NCBI GenBank assembly: GCA_035545855.1
Contig: DASZXK010000059.1
Span: 70,910 to 134,909, forward strand
Source: DASZVB01 sp035545855
GTDB taxonomy: Bacteria > Myxococcota_A > Polyangia > Polyangiales > Polyangiaceae
Direction: 5' to 3'
Length of the DNA stretch: 64,000 nucleotides
Below the pieces are notes generated by a model. That model was not told where the DNA came from, searched no databases, and was given only the letters and a program-made list of their open reading frames with translations. The first letter of the stretch is position 1, and each line of letters begins with the position of its first letter. The translations under genes and the position numbers were made by a program. Of this stretch, positions 28,788 to 37,611 are shown one piece after another.

Positions 28788-29878
28788 CTTCGATCCTTCG
28801 GATCGGGCGCTCGGGGAACGTAGCTCTCGAACGCCCCTCGCACCGGTTCGGGGTGTCTCACGTGCATCGGGCGGCCCGGAATCAGCGGGACGACGGCCTG
28901 CATCGCGCCGCTCTCGTTCGGCTTTCGCACGAGCGCCCGGTCGACGCGATTCACCATATCGAGCGACGTGTCCTTCCCGGTGCCGCGGAGGAGCTCGTTC
29001 CGGGCCGCCATCTCGATGATGGAGCTCGTGTTCCGGCCGGGTCGCACGATGAGGAGCACCTCCCGGACGGGGATCCCGAGAATTTCCCTCGTGCGCCCCT
29101 CGAGGCCGAGTCGGTCGGACGGGTCGGCCGCGCCTTCCTCGAGCTGCACCACGAGGTCGATGCGCTTCCGCTCGCGGATGGCGGTGATGCCGAAGAGCTC
29201 CTTGATGTCGAGGATCCCGAGGCCACGCACCTCGATGTGATGACGGAGGAGCGGCGCCGGTTCGCCGAACACCATGCCGGGAGGGCGAACGTCGCACTCG
29301 ACGACGTCGTCCGCCACGAGCCGGTGGCCGCGCTGCACGAGGTCGAGCCCGCATTCGCTCTTGCCGATGCCGCTCTTGCCGAGGAGGAGGACCCCGACCT
29401 CGAACACGTCCACGAGGACTCCGTGGATCCGCGTGCGCGGCGCGAGCCGTTCGTCGAGGAGAGTGTGGAGCGCGTTGATCGCCTGGGACGTGTCCTCGGC
29501 GCAGACCACGACCGTCGACGACGTCGCCTCCGCCGCGTCGAGGAACGGCTGCGGGAGCGTCACCCCCCGCGTCACGAGGACGAGCCCCGGGGCGAGCGAG
29601 AAGATGTGACCCGCGGCCTTCGCTTGCTGCTCGGGCGAGAGCGAGTCGATGTACGACACCTCGGTCTCGCCGAGGATCTGCACGCGCTCCGGGACGAGCC
29701 CGTGCGTGTGCCCCACGAAGACGAGGCCCGACTTCTGGATCCGGGGATGGGCGATCCGACGCTCCAGCCCGGCGCGCCCCGCAGCCACGAAGAGCGTGAG
29801 GCCGAGCCTCCGATCCTCGAGGAGCTCCCTCACCGTCACGCCGGGGGGAGTCGCGGGCGCGCCCGGCCGAGTACTCAT
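28784..29878 (-). CDS. hprK: HPr kinase/phosphorylase
   Basis: A 364-residue bifunctional kinase/phosphorylase acting on HPr Ser 48. The N-terminal domain (residues 1-140) resembles MurE/MurF-like HprK-N. The catalytic domain has Walker A GKSGIGKS at 167-174, followed by ECGLDLVQRGHRLVADDVVE, the HPr-contact loop, and GLGILDIKELFG. The N-terminus has ~12 extra Pro/Thr-rich residues. HprK together with sigma-54 and an EIIA-Ntr, and without a sugar PTS, is the arrangement seen in many proteobacteria and delta-type bacteria, where it links carbon or energy state to cell-envelope and nitrogen control. Confidence 0.95.
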   Translation of the reverse strand: MSTRPGAPATPPGVTVRELLEDRRLGLTLFVAAGRAGLERRIAHPRIQKSGLVFVGHTHGLVPERVQILGETEVSYIDSLSPEQQAKAAGHIFSLAPGLVLVTRGVTLPQPFLDAAEATSSTVVVCAEDTSQAINALHTLLDERLAPRTRIHGVLVDVFEVGVLLLGKSGIGKSECGLDLVQRGHRLVADDVVECDVRPPGMVFGEPAPLLRHHIEVRGLGILDIKELFGITAIRERKRIDLVVQLEEGAADPSDRLGLEGRTREILGIPVREVLLIVRPGRNTSSIIEMAARNELLRGTGKDTSLDMVNRVDRALVRKPNESGAMQAVVPLIPGRPMHVRHPEPVRGAFESYVPRAPDPKDRR

Positions 29879-29881
29879 CCG

Positions 29882-30352
29882 CTACCCGAGCTGAGCCTCT
29901 CTGGACTCCAGGATGGAGTGCGCCTGAGCCGCGCTGCCCGCGTCCGACAGCGCGTGCCGGGTGGCGTCGTCCCGGAGGAGCCGGCTGATGCGCGCGAGCA
30001 CCCGGAGGTGCTCACCCGTCGCGTCTTTCGGACCGACGACCCCGAGCACGATGTGAACCGGCGCCCCGTCGATCGCGTCGAAGGGAATGCCCGGCCGGCT
30101 GACCACGAGGGCCGCGGCGCGGGTCGCCGCGGCTTCGAGCGACGTGTGCGGAATCGCGACGCCGTCGCCGATCCCGGTGCTCTGGAGACGCTCCCGCTCC
30201 GCGAAGAGCGACTCGATGGTGGCCTCGTCGCAGCCGAGGGCCGGAGCCAGGAGCGCCGACAGACTCTTGAGCGCGTCGGCCTTCCCGCGGACGGTGGTTC
30301 CCCCCGCGTCCACGAGGATCCTCTCGATCGGAAGAATGTTTGTGATCCGCAT
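29882..30352 (-). CDS. ptsN: PTS IIA-like nitrogen regulatory protein (EIIA-Ntr)
   Basis: A 156-residue EIIA of the fructose/mannitol type. It begins MRITNILPIERILVD, has ESLFAERERLQSTGIGDGVAIPH with the phosphorylated His 69, and continues IVLGVVGPKDATGEHLRVLA. It accepts phosphate from HPr and acts as a regulator, classically of potassium transport, sensor kinases and ppGpp synthesis. The ATG at 30350-30352 begins the conserved domain. It is separated from hprK by 3 bases and from hpf by 55 bases. Confidence 0.93.
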   Translation of the reverse strand: MRITNILPIERILVDAGGTTVRGKADALKSLSALLAPALGCDEATIESLFAERERLQSTGIGDGVAIPHTSLEAAATRAAALVVSRPGIPFDAIDGAPVHIVLGVVGPKDATGEHLRVLARISRLLRDDATRHALSDAGSAAQAHSILESREAQLG

Positions 30353-30407
30353 CCAGGTTGCATCCGTTCCCCCCCTTGTAGAGAAACGCGCCGAGCCTAT
30401 TGCGTAT

Positions 30408-30833
30408 TCAGTCCTTCGACTTTGCCTTCGCCCGGGTCTTCGCGGTCGCGCCGTTGCCGCGCTTTCCGCCGCTCTCCGAGCGCTCGGGGGAGAGCGCCTT
30501 TCGCGCGGCACCGTCCGCCTTGCGAAGACTGACTCGAGAGCGGCGCTTCCTGGACTCGGCCGCGCCCTTCGTTCCGCGGATCTGACGCTCGAGCTTGTCC
30601 AGCACCTTGTCGATCGACGTGTACATGTCGTCCGTCGCCTCGTGAGCCTCGTAGCGTTCACCTCCGCTGGAGACCCGGGCCTCCACCTGGTGCTTCAGCT
30701 TCTCGAGAGACACCGTCACGCGAGCCGTCATCGGCTGCCGCAGGAACTTCTGCAGCTTGGCGAGCTTTGCGGTCGCTCGGTCGCGCAGGGCATCGCTCGC
30801 GTCCACGTGGCGAAAGGTGACGGTGATGTTCAT
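30408..30833 (-). CDS. hpf: Ribosome hibernation-promoting factor
   Basis: A 141-residue protein beginning MNITVTFRHVDASDALRDRATAKLAKLQKF, the start of the HPF/RaiA (sigma-54 modulation protein) domain. DMYTSIDKVLDKLERQIR marks its second helix. The protein binds between the 30S head and body and blocks tRNA/mRNA sites in resting cells. The last ~40 residues are a Lys/Arg/Ser/Ala tail rather than the dimerisation domain of long HPF, so it is the short form with a basic extension. Its place between rpoN and ptsN is conserved in many bacteria. Confidence 0.92.
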   Translation of the reverse strand: MNITVTFRHVDASDALRDRATAKLAKLQKFLRQPMTARVTVSLEKLKHQVEARVSSGGERYEAHEATDDMYTSIDKVLDKLERQIRGTKGAAESRKRRSRVSLRKADGAARKALSPERSESGGKRGNGATAKTRAKAKSKD

Positions 30834-30892
30834 GCGTCCTCTCCTGCAGGGGTCGACGAGACCCTAGCTCCGGTCTGGTGGATGGAAGGAAA

Positions 30893-30917
30893 CCGCACGG
30901 CCCACACGGGCGTGCGG
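30893..30917 (-). terminator. Terminator-like hairpin between rpoN and hpf
   Basis: CCGCACG...CGTGCGG pairs over 7 bases, with an inner CCC/GGG step and an ACAC loop. Read leftward the hairpin is followed by TTTCCTTCC. It may attenuate transcription from rpoN into hpf-ptsN. Confidence 0.5.
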
Positions 30918-30938
30918 AAAGAACGAGCGCTCTCCGCT

Positions 30939-32447
30939 CTAGAAGACTTTCTTGCGCTTTGACGATGCAAGGATCCCGAGCATCTCCCTGTACTTCGCGA
31001 CCGTCCGCCGGGCGATCTGGATGCCTTCCTTCTGCTTCAGGAGCTCCACGATGGCTTGATCGCTGAGCGGGTTCTTCTTGTCTTCTTCGTCGATGAGCTT
31101 CTTGATGGCCTGCTTGACGCTCTCGCTCGCGATGTCCTCGTTCGCGACGCGGCGAATGCTGGAGTTGAAGAAGTACTTCAGCTCGAACAAGCCCTGGGGG
31201 GTGTGGACGTACTTGTTCGTCGTCACGCGAGAAATCGTCGATTCGTGCATGCCGACGGTCTCCGCCACGTCGCGGAGGATCATCGGCTTCAGGAAGGCAA
31301 CGCCCCTCTCGAAGAAGTCCCGCTGCTTGTCGACGATGCACTCCGTCACGCGGATGATCGTCTTCCTCCGCTGCTCGATGGCGCGGATGAGCCACTGGGC
31401 GTTGCGGAGCTTCTCGCCGACGAACTCCTTCGCCGTCGGATCCCGGAGGAGCCGCTGCGTCAGGTTCTCGTTGATGTGGAGGCGCTGGATGCCGCGGTCG
31501 TTGTCCAGCACGACGAAGGCGTCCCCGTCTTTGATGACGTACACGTCCGGCGTGATGCCGATCGTGCGGTCGTCCACCTCGGAGAAGTTCCGGGCGGGAC
31601 GACTCTCGAGCTTCTGGATCTCCTTCGCGGCCTCGTAGACCTCTTCGAGCGGGATCTTCATCTCCCGGGCGATGGCCTGATAGTTGTGCTTCTCGAGGAG
31701 CTGGAGGTGCTTGTCGATGATCTCGATCTCGACGTCCTCGTAGCCGAAGCCCTTCGCCTGGATGAGCAGGCACTCGCGGAGATCCCGGGCGGCGACGCCG
31801 ATCGGATCGAAGTTCTGGATCATCTCCAGCACGAGGGGAGCGTCCTCCGGGTGGAGGCCGGCCTCCTCCGCGAGGTCCTCTATCGTCACGTCGGGCGTTC
31901 GCGTGCCGTCGGGGCGCTCCACCCCGGCCAGGTCCAGGTAGCCGTTCTCGTCCAGGTTGCCGATCACCTGCTCGGCGAACCTCCGCTCGACGTCCGTGAA
32001 GTCCCCGAGCTGGAGCTGCCACATCATGTGGTCCTTCAGGCTCGCGGGCTTCGTGAGGTTCTGCTCGATGGGCGGGAGGTCGTCGAAACCGCCGCGTGGA
32101 CCCGTCGCGGGTTGCTGGAGCGTCCGGTTCTCGAGGAACTTCTCCCAGTCCACCTCCCGGGTGGCCTTCTCCGACTGACGGTTCTCCTCGTTCGCCCGGG
32201 CCCCGAAGTCTTCCTCGAAGGGCGTCGCGCTCTTCCGGTGCTCTCCCCCTCCCCCGTCCGCGCGGTCGGTCGCGTCGCGGCCGCGGGCGTCCGGGTCTTC
32301 CTCCACGAGGATGGGGTTGTCGTCGAGCTCTTTCCGGATCTCGTCCTGGAGCTCGAGACGCGACAGCTGGAGCAGCCGGATCGCCTGCTGCAGCTGGGGC
32401 GTCATCACCAGCTGCTGGGTCAGGCGGAGTTGCTGCTTCAGTTCCAT
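30939..32447 (-). CDS. rpoN: RNA polymerase sigma-54 factor
   Basis: A 502-residue RpoN. The Gln/Leu-rich activator-interacting region I is at the N-terminus (MELKQQLRLTQQLVMTPQLQQAIRLLQLS). An acidic region II follows, then the core-binding and HTH regions (ESTISRVTTNKYVHTPQG) and the RpoN box ARRTVAKYRE near residue 480. The ATG at 32445-32447 begins the conserved region I. It directs transcription with enhancer-binding proteins, which are very numerous in myxobacteria. It sits in the widespread lptA-lptB-rpoN-hpf-ptsN order. Confidence 0.96.
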   Translation of the reverse strand: MELKQQLRLTQQLVMTPQLQQAIRLLQLSRLELQDEIRKELDDNPILVEEDPDARGRDATDRADGGGGEHRKSATPFEEDFGARANEENRQSEKATREVDWEKFLENRTLQQPATGPRGGFDDLPPIEQNLTKPASLKDHMMWQLQLGDFTDVERRFAEQVIGNLDENGYLDLAGVERPDGTRTPDVTIEDLAEEAGLHPEDAPLVLEMIQNFDPIGVAARDLRECLLIQAKGFGYEDVEIEIIDKHLQLLEKHNYQAIAREMKIPLEEVYEAAKEIQKLESRPARNFSEVDDRTIGITPDVYVIKDGDAFVVLDNDRGIQRLHINENLTQRLLRDPTAKEFVGEKLRNAQWLIRAIEQRRKTIIRVTECIVDKQRDFFERGVAFLKPMILRDVAETVGMHESTISRVTTNKYVHTPQGLFELKYFFNSSIRRVANEDIASESVKQAIKKLIDEEDKKNPLSDQAIVELLKQKEGIQIARRTVAKYREMLGILASSKRKKVF

Positions 32448-32562
32448 GGGGACCGGAAAGTCGCGCGAACGGCCCCAGTCTAACACCGCGGGCGCCGACG
32501 CGAGCGGAATCGACCGGCGAGACGCCCCGGTTCCGTTCTTTTTTTGCCTGCCGAGCCAGGCT

Positions 32563-33294
32563 TCAGCCGAGGTACCTGGCCTTGACTGCTGGGTGCTCGG
32601 CGAACGCACTCGCGGGCCCGACGTGCGCGACTCGTCCGTCCACGAGGAGGAGCGCCTCGTCGCAGATGGAGAGCGCCTCGGACAGGCGATGATCGGCGAG
32701 AAGCACGGCGTTTCCACGGTCCGCGTGACCCCGGATCAGCCGCGACAAGAGCGCGAGGTGAATCGGGTCGGACGCGGCGAACGGCTCGTCACACACGAGC
32801 ACGACGGGGTCGCCGAGGAGCCCGCGAAGGAGCTCGAGCCGACGCCGTTCGCCTCCGGAGAGATCGCGCGCTCGGACGTCGAGACGCCCCTCGAGCTCCA
32901 CCGTCGCGGCGCGATCGCGCGGGTTCGTGGGGCGTACGCCCGCAGCGCGTTCGAACGTGCGGACGTTGTCGGCGACGGTGAGGTCCATCAGCACACTCGG
33001 CGCCTGCGGGACGTACCCGATGCCGAGGCGCGCCCGGCGAAACAGCGGCAATCGCGTGACATCCACGCCACGAAGCGTCACCTTTCCCGCAGACGGTACC
33101 CACTCGCCGACCAGAGTACGAAAGAGCGTCGTCTTGCCCGCCCCGCTGGGACCGAGCACGCCCACGACCGCGCCCGGACGGACCGCCACGTCGACGTCAC
33201 GAAGGAGCTCGTGCCCTCGCACGGAGACCGTGAGCGCGGTCCCGGCGAGTACCGCTTCCGTCGCCTCCCGCTCCTTCGGCGCTGCCGGGGACAC
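32563..33294 (-). CDS. lptB: LPS export ABC transporter ATPase LptB
   Basis: A 243-residue ABC ATPase. It has Walker A GPSGAGKTT near residue 44, a Q-loop in GIGYVPQAPSVLMDLTVADN, signature LSGGERRRLE and Walker B VLVCDEP followed by FAASDPIHLALL. The pattern and position next to lptA and rpoN identify LptB, which powers lipopolysaccharide extraction from the inner membrane with LptF/LptG. The GTG at 33292-33294 is chosen because it lies 5 bases after the lptA stop and gives a normal LptB N-terminus with a short extension. Confidence 0.9.
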   Translation of the reverse strand: MSPAAPKEREATEAVLAGTALTVSVRGHELLRDVDVAVRPGAVVGVLGPSGAGKTTLFRTLVGEWVPSAGKVTLRGVDVTRLPLFRRARLGIGYVPQAPSVLMDLTVADNVRTFERAAGVRPTNPRDRAATVELEGRLDVRARDLSGGERRRLELLRGLLGDPVVLVCDEPFAASDPIHLALLSRLIRGHADRGNAVLLADHRLSEALSICDEALLLVDGRVAHVGPASAFAEHPAVKARYLG

Positions 33295-33299
33295 GAGAG

Positions 33300-33815
33300 T
33301 CAGCGCTTCTCTGCCTCGACGGGGATCGAGCCCTTCACTTCCTGAAGCGACACCTTGCCCGTCGCGACGTCCACCGTCGCGTGCTCCGCGGTGACCCACC
33401 CTTTTCCTCGCGACAGGCGGACGTTGCCGTCCAGGGTGACGGTCCGAGACGCGGCCTCGAACTCGACGGTCGTCGCCGTCGCGTCGATGCCCTTCAGTCG
33501 GGCGGTGACTCCGCCCGTCCCCTTCGCGAAGCTGATGCGGGGCGAGCGGTCGTACCGGATCTCCACCGTCGGGCAATGAACTTCGAGGTCACCGAGCTTC
33601 GCCGAGACGCTGCCCTGGAGGAGCGCCGTACCGCGCTCGACGTCCACATCCAGCCGTTCGGCGGAGACGTCGAGCGCTTGCCCCTCGACGACGCCGAGCG
33701 AGTCGGCGGACGCGACCTGGGCGCGCGGAAGCTCGAGCGTCGCCACGGCGACGAGCGCTGCGACGAGGGCGACGAGGGGCTTCCGCGGGAGGCGCAATTG
33801 TCCGGTCCTTTCCAC
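33300..33815 (-). CDS. lptA: Periplasmic LPS transport protein LptA
   Basis: A 171-residue protein with a GTG start and an N-terminal signal or anchor (residues about 12-36). An OstA/LptA-type beta-jellyroll follows: LDVSAERLDVDVERGTALLQGSVSA, TARLKGIDATATTVEFEAASRTVTLDGNVRL, WVTAEHATVDVATGKVSL. LptA bridges LptC and LptD to carry LPS across the periplasm. LptC and LptA share this fold, so an LptC-like role is possible. The gene precedes lptB by 5 bases and follows the membrane protein gene by 3. Confidence 0.82.
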   Translation of the reverse strand: MERTGQLRLPRKPLVALVAALVAVATLELPRAQVASADSLGVVEGQALDVSAERLDVDVERGTALLQGSVSAKLGDLEVHCPTVEIRYDRSPRISFAKGTGGVTARLKGIDATATTVEFEAASRTVTLDGNVRLSRGKGWVTAEHATVDVATGKVSLQEVKGSIPVEAEKR

Positions 33816-33818
33816 CCA

Positions 33819-35237
33819 TTATGGGCCATTTTGGACCCGAAGCACGACATACCTCTCGCTCCCGCCCGAACGCGGAACCACCGCACGAACGACGAACGAC
33901 AACTCCGCGGCTTCATGGGCTGCCCGGGCCTCCACCGCGCGCGCCCACGAACCGGGCGAGACCTCGCCCATCGAAGTGCCGGAAACGCTCGCGCCCGGCG
34001 CGAGGAGGAGCACGACGGCGTCGGCCCCGCGATGCTCGAGGAAGCGCTCCGGGATGTGCTTCGACGTATGCCCTCCCGGGAGCCGCGCGACGGAGGCGTC
34101 GGTCACTCCCGCGAGGTCGACGATCGCCGCCGGGGACGCGACGCCGACCCACCCGACGTCGAGGGCCGCGATGCGCGTCGCGCCGGAGAGGGCCGGCCGG
34201 GCGTCGCGGATGAACTCGAATCGACGCGCCTCGACGCCGCGAGCCACCGGCCCCTTGGACGCGAGGAGCACCGCCGAGACCACCGTCGCCATCCCGACCC
34301 GCACGGCCGACGCGGGCCACGAGGAGTCCGCGACGAGCCGGCCGCCGACGAGGAACAAAGAGGGCAGGATCGGGACGAAGAGACGGAACAGGGACATCCA
34401 GTCTCCCCCGCAGGCGACGAGCGCGAGACAGTGGACGGCGAACGCCGCGAGGAGCCCACGCTCTCGAGACGGCAGCGACCGGATCCCCGGCGCGACCACG
34501 AGCCAGGGCGCCCCGGTCCAGAGCAGCGCGCCCGCGACGTAGAAGAGCCCGTGCGCCGCGTCGGAGGGCTTCGCGTGGAACGCGAGCGGCACGGGTGAGC
34601 CGAACGCGAGCGTCCTCACGAGCGCGACCAGCACGGCCGGCCCGAGCGCGAGCGCCGCCCGCATCGCGGGTCTCCTCCGCTCGGGGGCCGGGTCGAACGT
34701 GGAAAGCGCGACCGATGCAACGGCCCACGGGACCAGCTCGGGCCGCAGGGACGCCGCGAGCCCTGCCGCGAGCGCCCCGAACGGGGTGCCCACGAGGGAC
34801 AGCGTGCAGAGCAGCACGACGAGCCCGGTCTCCATCCCCGAGACGCACCAAGCGGCAAGCGGCGTGGACAGAGCGAGCGGCACGAGCACGACGAGCGCCG
34901 AGCGCGACCGTCGCGAGAGCCACGCGCCGAGCAGGGCCGCGGAAGCGAGCCCGGAGGCCGCCCCGAGCCACTTCGTGAAGAGGTACGCCCGGAGGACGTC
35001 CCCGCCGGAGAACGGCGCGATCAGATACGGAAACGCGAGCGGCGTCACCGCGTCGACGACCGGACCGCCGCTATTGAAGCGATGACCGACTCCGGAAGCG
35101 ACGTGCGCGGCGACGCGCGCGGTGATGAACGCGTCGTCGACGGAAAACCCCCACAGAAACGCCATCGGCAGCGCGAGCGCGACGGCGCCGAGCGCCGCTC
35201 CGACGACTTCGCGGCGCCTAGCCTCCCGCGGGATCAA
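33819..35237 (-). CDS. Polytopic GT-C-like membrane glycosyltransferase
   Basis: A 472-residue protein with about nine to ten hydrophobic helices. FSVDDAFITARVAAH near residue 30 has the DDxF-type acidic motif in the first extracytoplasmic loop, as in GT-C glycosyltransferases that use polyprenyl-phosphate sugars. A soluble C-terminal domain of ~130 residues follows the last helix (VGWVGVASPAAIVDLAGVTD). The TTG start at 35235-35237 is proposed because AAGGAG lies just upstream. It ends 3 bases before lptA, which suggests a role in LPS or envelope glycan assembly. The donor and acceptor are not known. Confidence 0.72.
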   Translation of the reverse strand: MIPREARRREVVGAALGAVALALPMAFLWGFSVDDAFITARVAAHVASGVGHRFNSGGPVVDAVTPLAFPYLIAPFSGGDVLRAYLFTKWLGAASGLASAALLGAWLSRRSRSALVVLVPLALSTPLAAWCVSGMETGLVVLLCTLSLVGTPFGALAAGLAASLRPELVPWAVASVALSTFDPAPERRRPAMRAALALGPAVLVALVRTLAFGSPVPLAFHAKPSDAAHGLFYVAGALLWTGAPWLVVAPGIRSLPSRERGLLAAFAVHCLALVACGGDWMSLFRLFVPILPSLFLVGGRLVADSSWPASAVRVGMATVVSAVLLASKGPVARGVEARRFEFIRDARPALSGATRIAALDVGWVGVASPAAIVDLAGVTDASVARLPGGHTSKHIPERFLEHRGADAVVLLLAPGASVSGTSMGEVSPGSWARAVEARAAHEAAELSFVVRAVVPRSGGSERYVVLRVQNGP

Positions 35238-35309
35238 AAGTCCACTCCTTGACCATTGTCCCGGAAAAGTTCGGTCGACGCTTCGAGGCTTTCTACCATC
35301 GCGGCACGC

Positions 35310-37607
35310 ATGTCGGCTTTCCACGTCGTCGTCCGGCCGCGACCGGACCACGCTCCCTCTCCGGCACTCGGGCCACTCTACGGCCTCTTCGACGTCATCG
35401 TCGACGGGGTGAACGTCACGGCTCGCGTCGCGGAGGGCGTCGCCCTCAACCTGCTTTCCGAGCTCGCTCACGCGGTCGCCGCCCTCTGCGCGGGCCGGAG
35501 CGATCGCCACGTCGTCCAGCTCTACGCGGAGGAGGACGTCTGGGAGCTCGGACTCGAACGCGACGGCGAGGACGTGCTCGTCACGGTGTTCCGCTCCGGG
35601 CCGGCCCCGGAGGTCGCCGTCCACGAACGCCGCGTCGGTCTCCTCGCGTTCCGGACGGGCCTTCTCCAGGCGGTCGCCGAGCAGGCGCAGCGGACGGACA
35701 CGCCGGAGTCGGCGAGGCGCGCCCTCGCGGCGGGACGGGCCGCGGTCGAGACGAGCTTTCCGCCCGCAGCGCGCGTCGCCGAGGCGCGGGTTCCGGTCCA
35801 GATCGCACCCACGGCGCGCGGCGGATTCGCGTTCCACGCCGACGTCGCCGTGCGCCGCGGCGTGCGGGCCCGGGGCAGCGAACCGCGCGGCACGTCCGTC
35901 GAGCGGGCCGATCTCCACGCGCTCCTCCTCAAGGGAGACTTCGCCGTCGTGGTCCGCGGGCGGAGCGCCCCCGTTCCCGCCGTTCATCCGTTCCTCGTCG
36001 CCGAGAGGCTGATCCCTCTCGCCGAGGAAGTGCTGGATGCGTTCCAGGGCGCGCGCGCGATCTTCCGCCGGATCCATCTCGGAGACTGCCGGCTCGGCGT
36101 GCGGCGGGGCCCGGGAGACGGTCCGCTCGACGTCACGGTGGGCTCGGGGTTCGGCGCCGTGGCCGGGAAATCCGTGACGTTCCCCGCGATCGACGCGATC
36201 GACTTCGCGGATTCGGCGGTCGCGTTCGCCCGCAAGCTGGTCGCCGAGATCGTCGCCCACGACGCTTCCCAGGCGAAGAACCTCCGACTGAAGGGCCTCG
36301 TGAATGCCTTCGAAGGGCTCGCCGATCGCATCGACGACCTCGGCGACGACGACTCGATGACGAACCCGGAGCCCGACAGCTACCGCTCCTACGCGCCGAA
36401 GAAGGGCCCGGTGTCGAGCGCCAAGGGGACCTGGTCCCACGGCGGCAAGATGCGGTTCGTCCCGAAGTGGGTCGCGACCGTCCCGAACGTCGACCTGAAG
36501 TCCACGTTCCTCTGCGGTGACAAGATCGTCGTGGGCGCCGCCCGCGAGATCGCCTGCATCGATCGGAACACCGGCACGGTGCTCTGGCGCGCGCCGTCCT
36601 CCAAGGGCGGCAGCGTCGCGACGCCGTCGGGCATCGCGCGCATCGAGCCGGACGGGCGGATCGTCCTCCGGGACCTCGAATCGGGCGAGGCGCGCTTCTC
36701 GGTCCGCGTCGCGCCCCGCACGGCGGGCGGCGCCACCGGCGCGGTCGTCCACTCCCCGGGGCTCCCGAAGCTCCTCGTCGTCGCGGAGGGAGACCGGAAG
36801 ATCACGGCGCTCGACCTCGTCACGGGCGAGGTCCGCTGGCGGCACACCGGACGACGTCCCGCAGCCTACCGCATGCGCCGCGCCGGAAAGCTCCTCCTCG
36901 TCACGGGCGGCGATTCGTCGCTGTTCGCCCTGGACGTCGCGACCGGCGACGTCGTCTGGCGCGTCCGCGACCGCCTTCCCTTCTCCCACGCGCTCGCCCT
37001 GGACCACGACTCCGCGTTCGCGCTGAGCGGCGCCCCGGGCGGTCGCTTCCGGCTTCATCACGTCGACCCTTGGACGGGCAACGTGCGCTGCACGATGCCG
37101 CTCGACGACGCGACGCCCGCGGGCGGCCCGCCGCTCGTCACGCAGGAGATCGTGGCGGTGCCGACGCGGGACGCCGCGGGGACGGGCATCCGCGCGTTCC
37201 GCCGCTCGGACGGCGCGCCGCTCTGGGACCACCCGACGGGCCTCCTCTCGCCCCTCGCGGCGTGGCTCGTCGTGGACGACGGCATCCTCGCGAACAGCGG
37301 GTCCGGAGTGCTCATGTGCCTCGACGAGAAGACGGGCGACATCCGCTACAGCCACGTGTTCGCCGGGAGCGCGGAGTCCGATCAACCGCGGCGGCTCGAG
37401 CCCGTGCTCCGGAGCGGCGCGCTCTTCGTCCCTCAGCACCAGGTCTACGTCGTCCGTCCACGCGACGGGGAGATCATCGGCACCGTTCCGTCCGATCTCA
37501 TCGCCGATCTCCTGCGCGTGGACGAGCGCTGCAACGTCTACCTCGGCGAGGAGAGCGGCCACCTCGCGGCGTTCGGCGCCGCGCCGCGCCTCGCGCTCGT
37601 CCGCTGA
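35310..37607 (+). CDS. PQQ-like beta-propeller protein with unknown N-terminal domain
   Basis: A 765-residue protein without a signal peptide, so probably cytoplasmic. Residues about 370-765 are a PQQ-type beta-propeller, with repeated blades of the form D-x-x-T-G-x-V-x-W (NTGTVLWRA, VTGEVRWRHTG, ATGDVVWRV, KTGDIRYSH). The first ~340 residues form an Ala/Val/Arg-rich globular domain not recognised here (LYGLFDVIVDGVNVTARVAEGV, FPAIDAIDFADSAVAFARKL). A disordered linker joins the two. It is divergent from the glycosyltransferase gene with a 72-base shared promoter region. It may be a scaffold; no catalytic residues are apparent. Confidence 0.78.
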   Translation: MSAFHVVVRPRPDHAPSPALGPLYGLFDVIVDGVNVTARVAEGVALNLLSELAHAVAALCAGRSDRHVVQLYAEEDVWELGLERDGEDVLVTVFRSGPAPEVAVHERRVGLLAFRTGLLQAVAEQAQRTDTPESARRALAAGRAAVETSFPPAARVAEARVPVQIAPTARGGFAFHADVAVRRGVRARGSEPRGTSVERADLHALLLKGDFAVVVRGRSAPVPAVHPFLVAERLIPLAEEVLDAFQGARAIFRRIHLGDCRLGVRRGPGDGPLDVTVGSGFGAVAGKSVTFPAIDAIDFADSAVAFARKLVAEIVAHDASQAKNLRLKGLVNAFEGLADRIDDLGDDDSMTNPEPDSYRSYAPKKGPVSSAKGTWSHGGKMRFVPKWVATVPNVDLKSTFLCGDKIVVGAAREIACIDRNTGTVLWRAPSSKGGSVATPSGIARIEPDGRIVLRDLESGEARFSVRVAPRTAGGATGAVVHSPGLPKLLVVAEGDRKITALDLVTGEVRWRHTGRRPAAYRMRRAGKLLLVTGGDSSLFALDVATGDVVWRVRDRLPFSHALALDHDSAFALSGAPGGRFRLHHVDPWTGNVRCTMPLDDATPAGGPPLVTQEIVAVPTRDAAGTGIRAFRRSDGAPLWDHPTGLLSPLAAWLVVDDGILANSGSGVLMCLDEKTGDIRYSHVFAGSAESDQPRRLEPVLRSGALFVPQHQVYVVRPRDGEIIGTVPSDLIADLLRVDERCNVYLGEESGHLAAFGAAPRLALVR

Positions 37608-37611
37608 CGGC

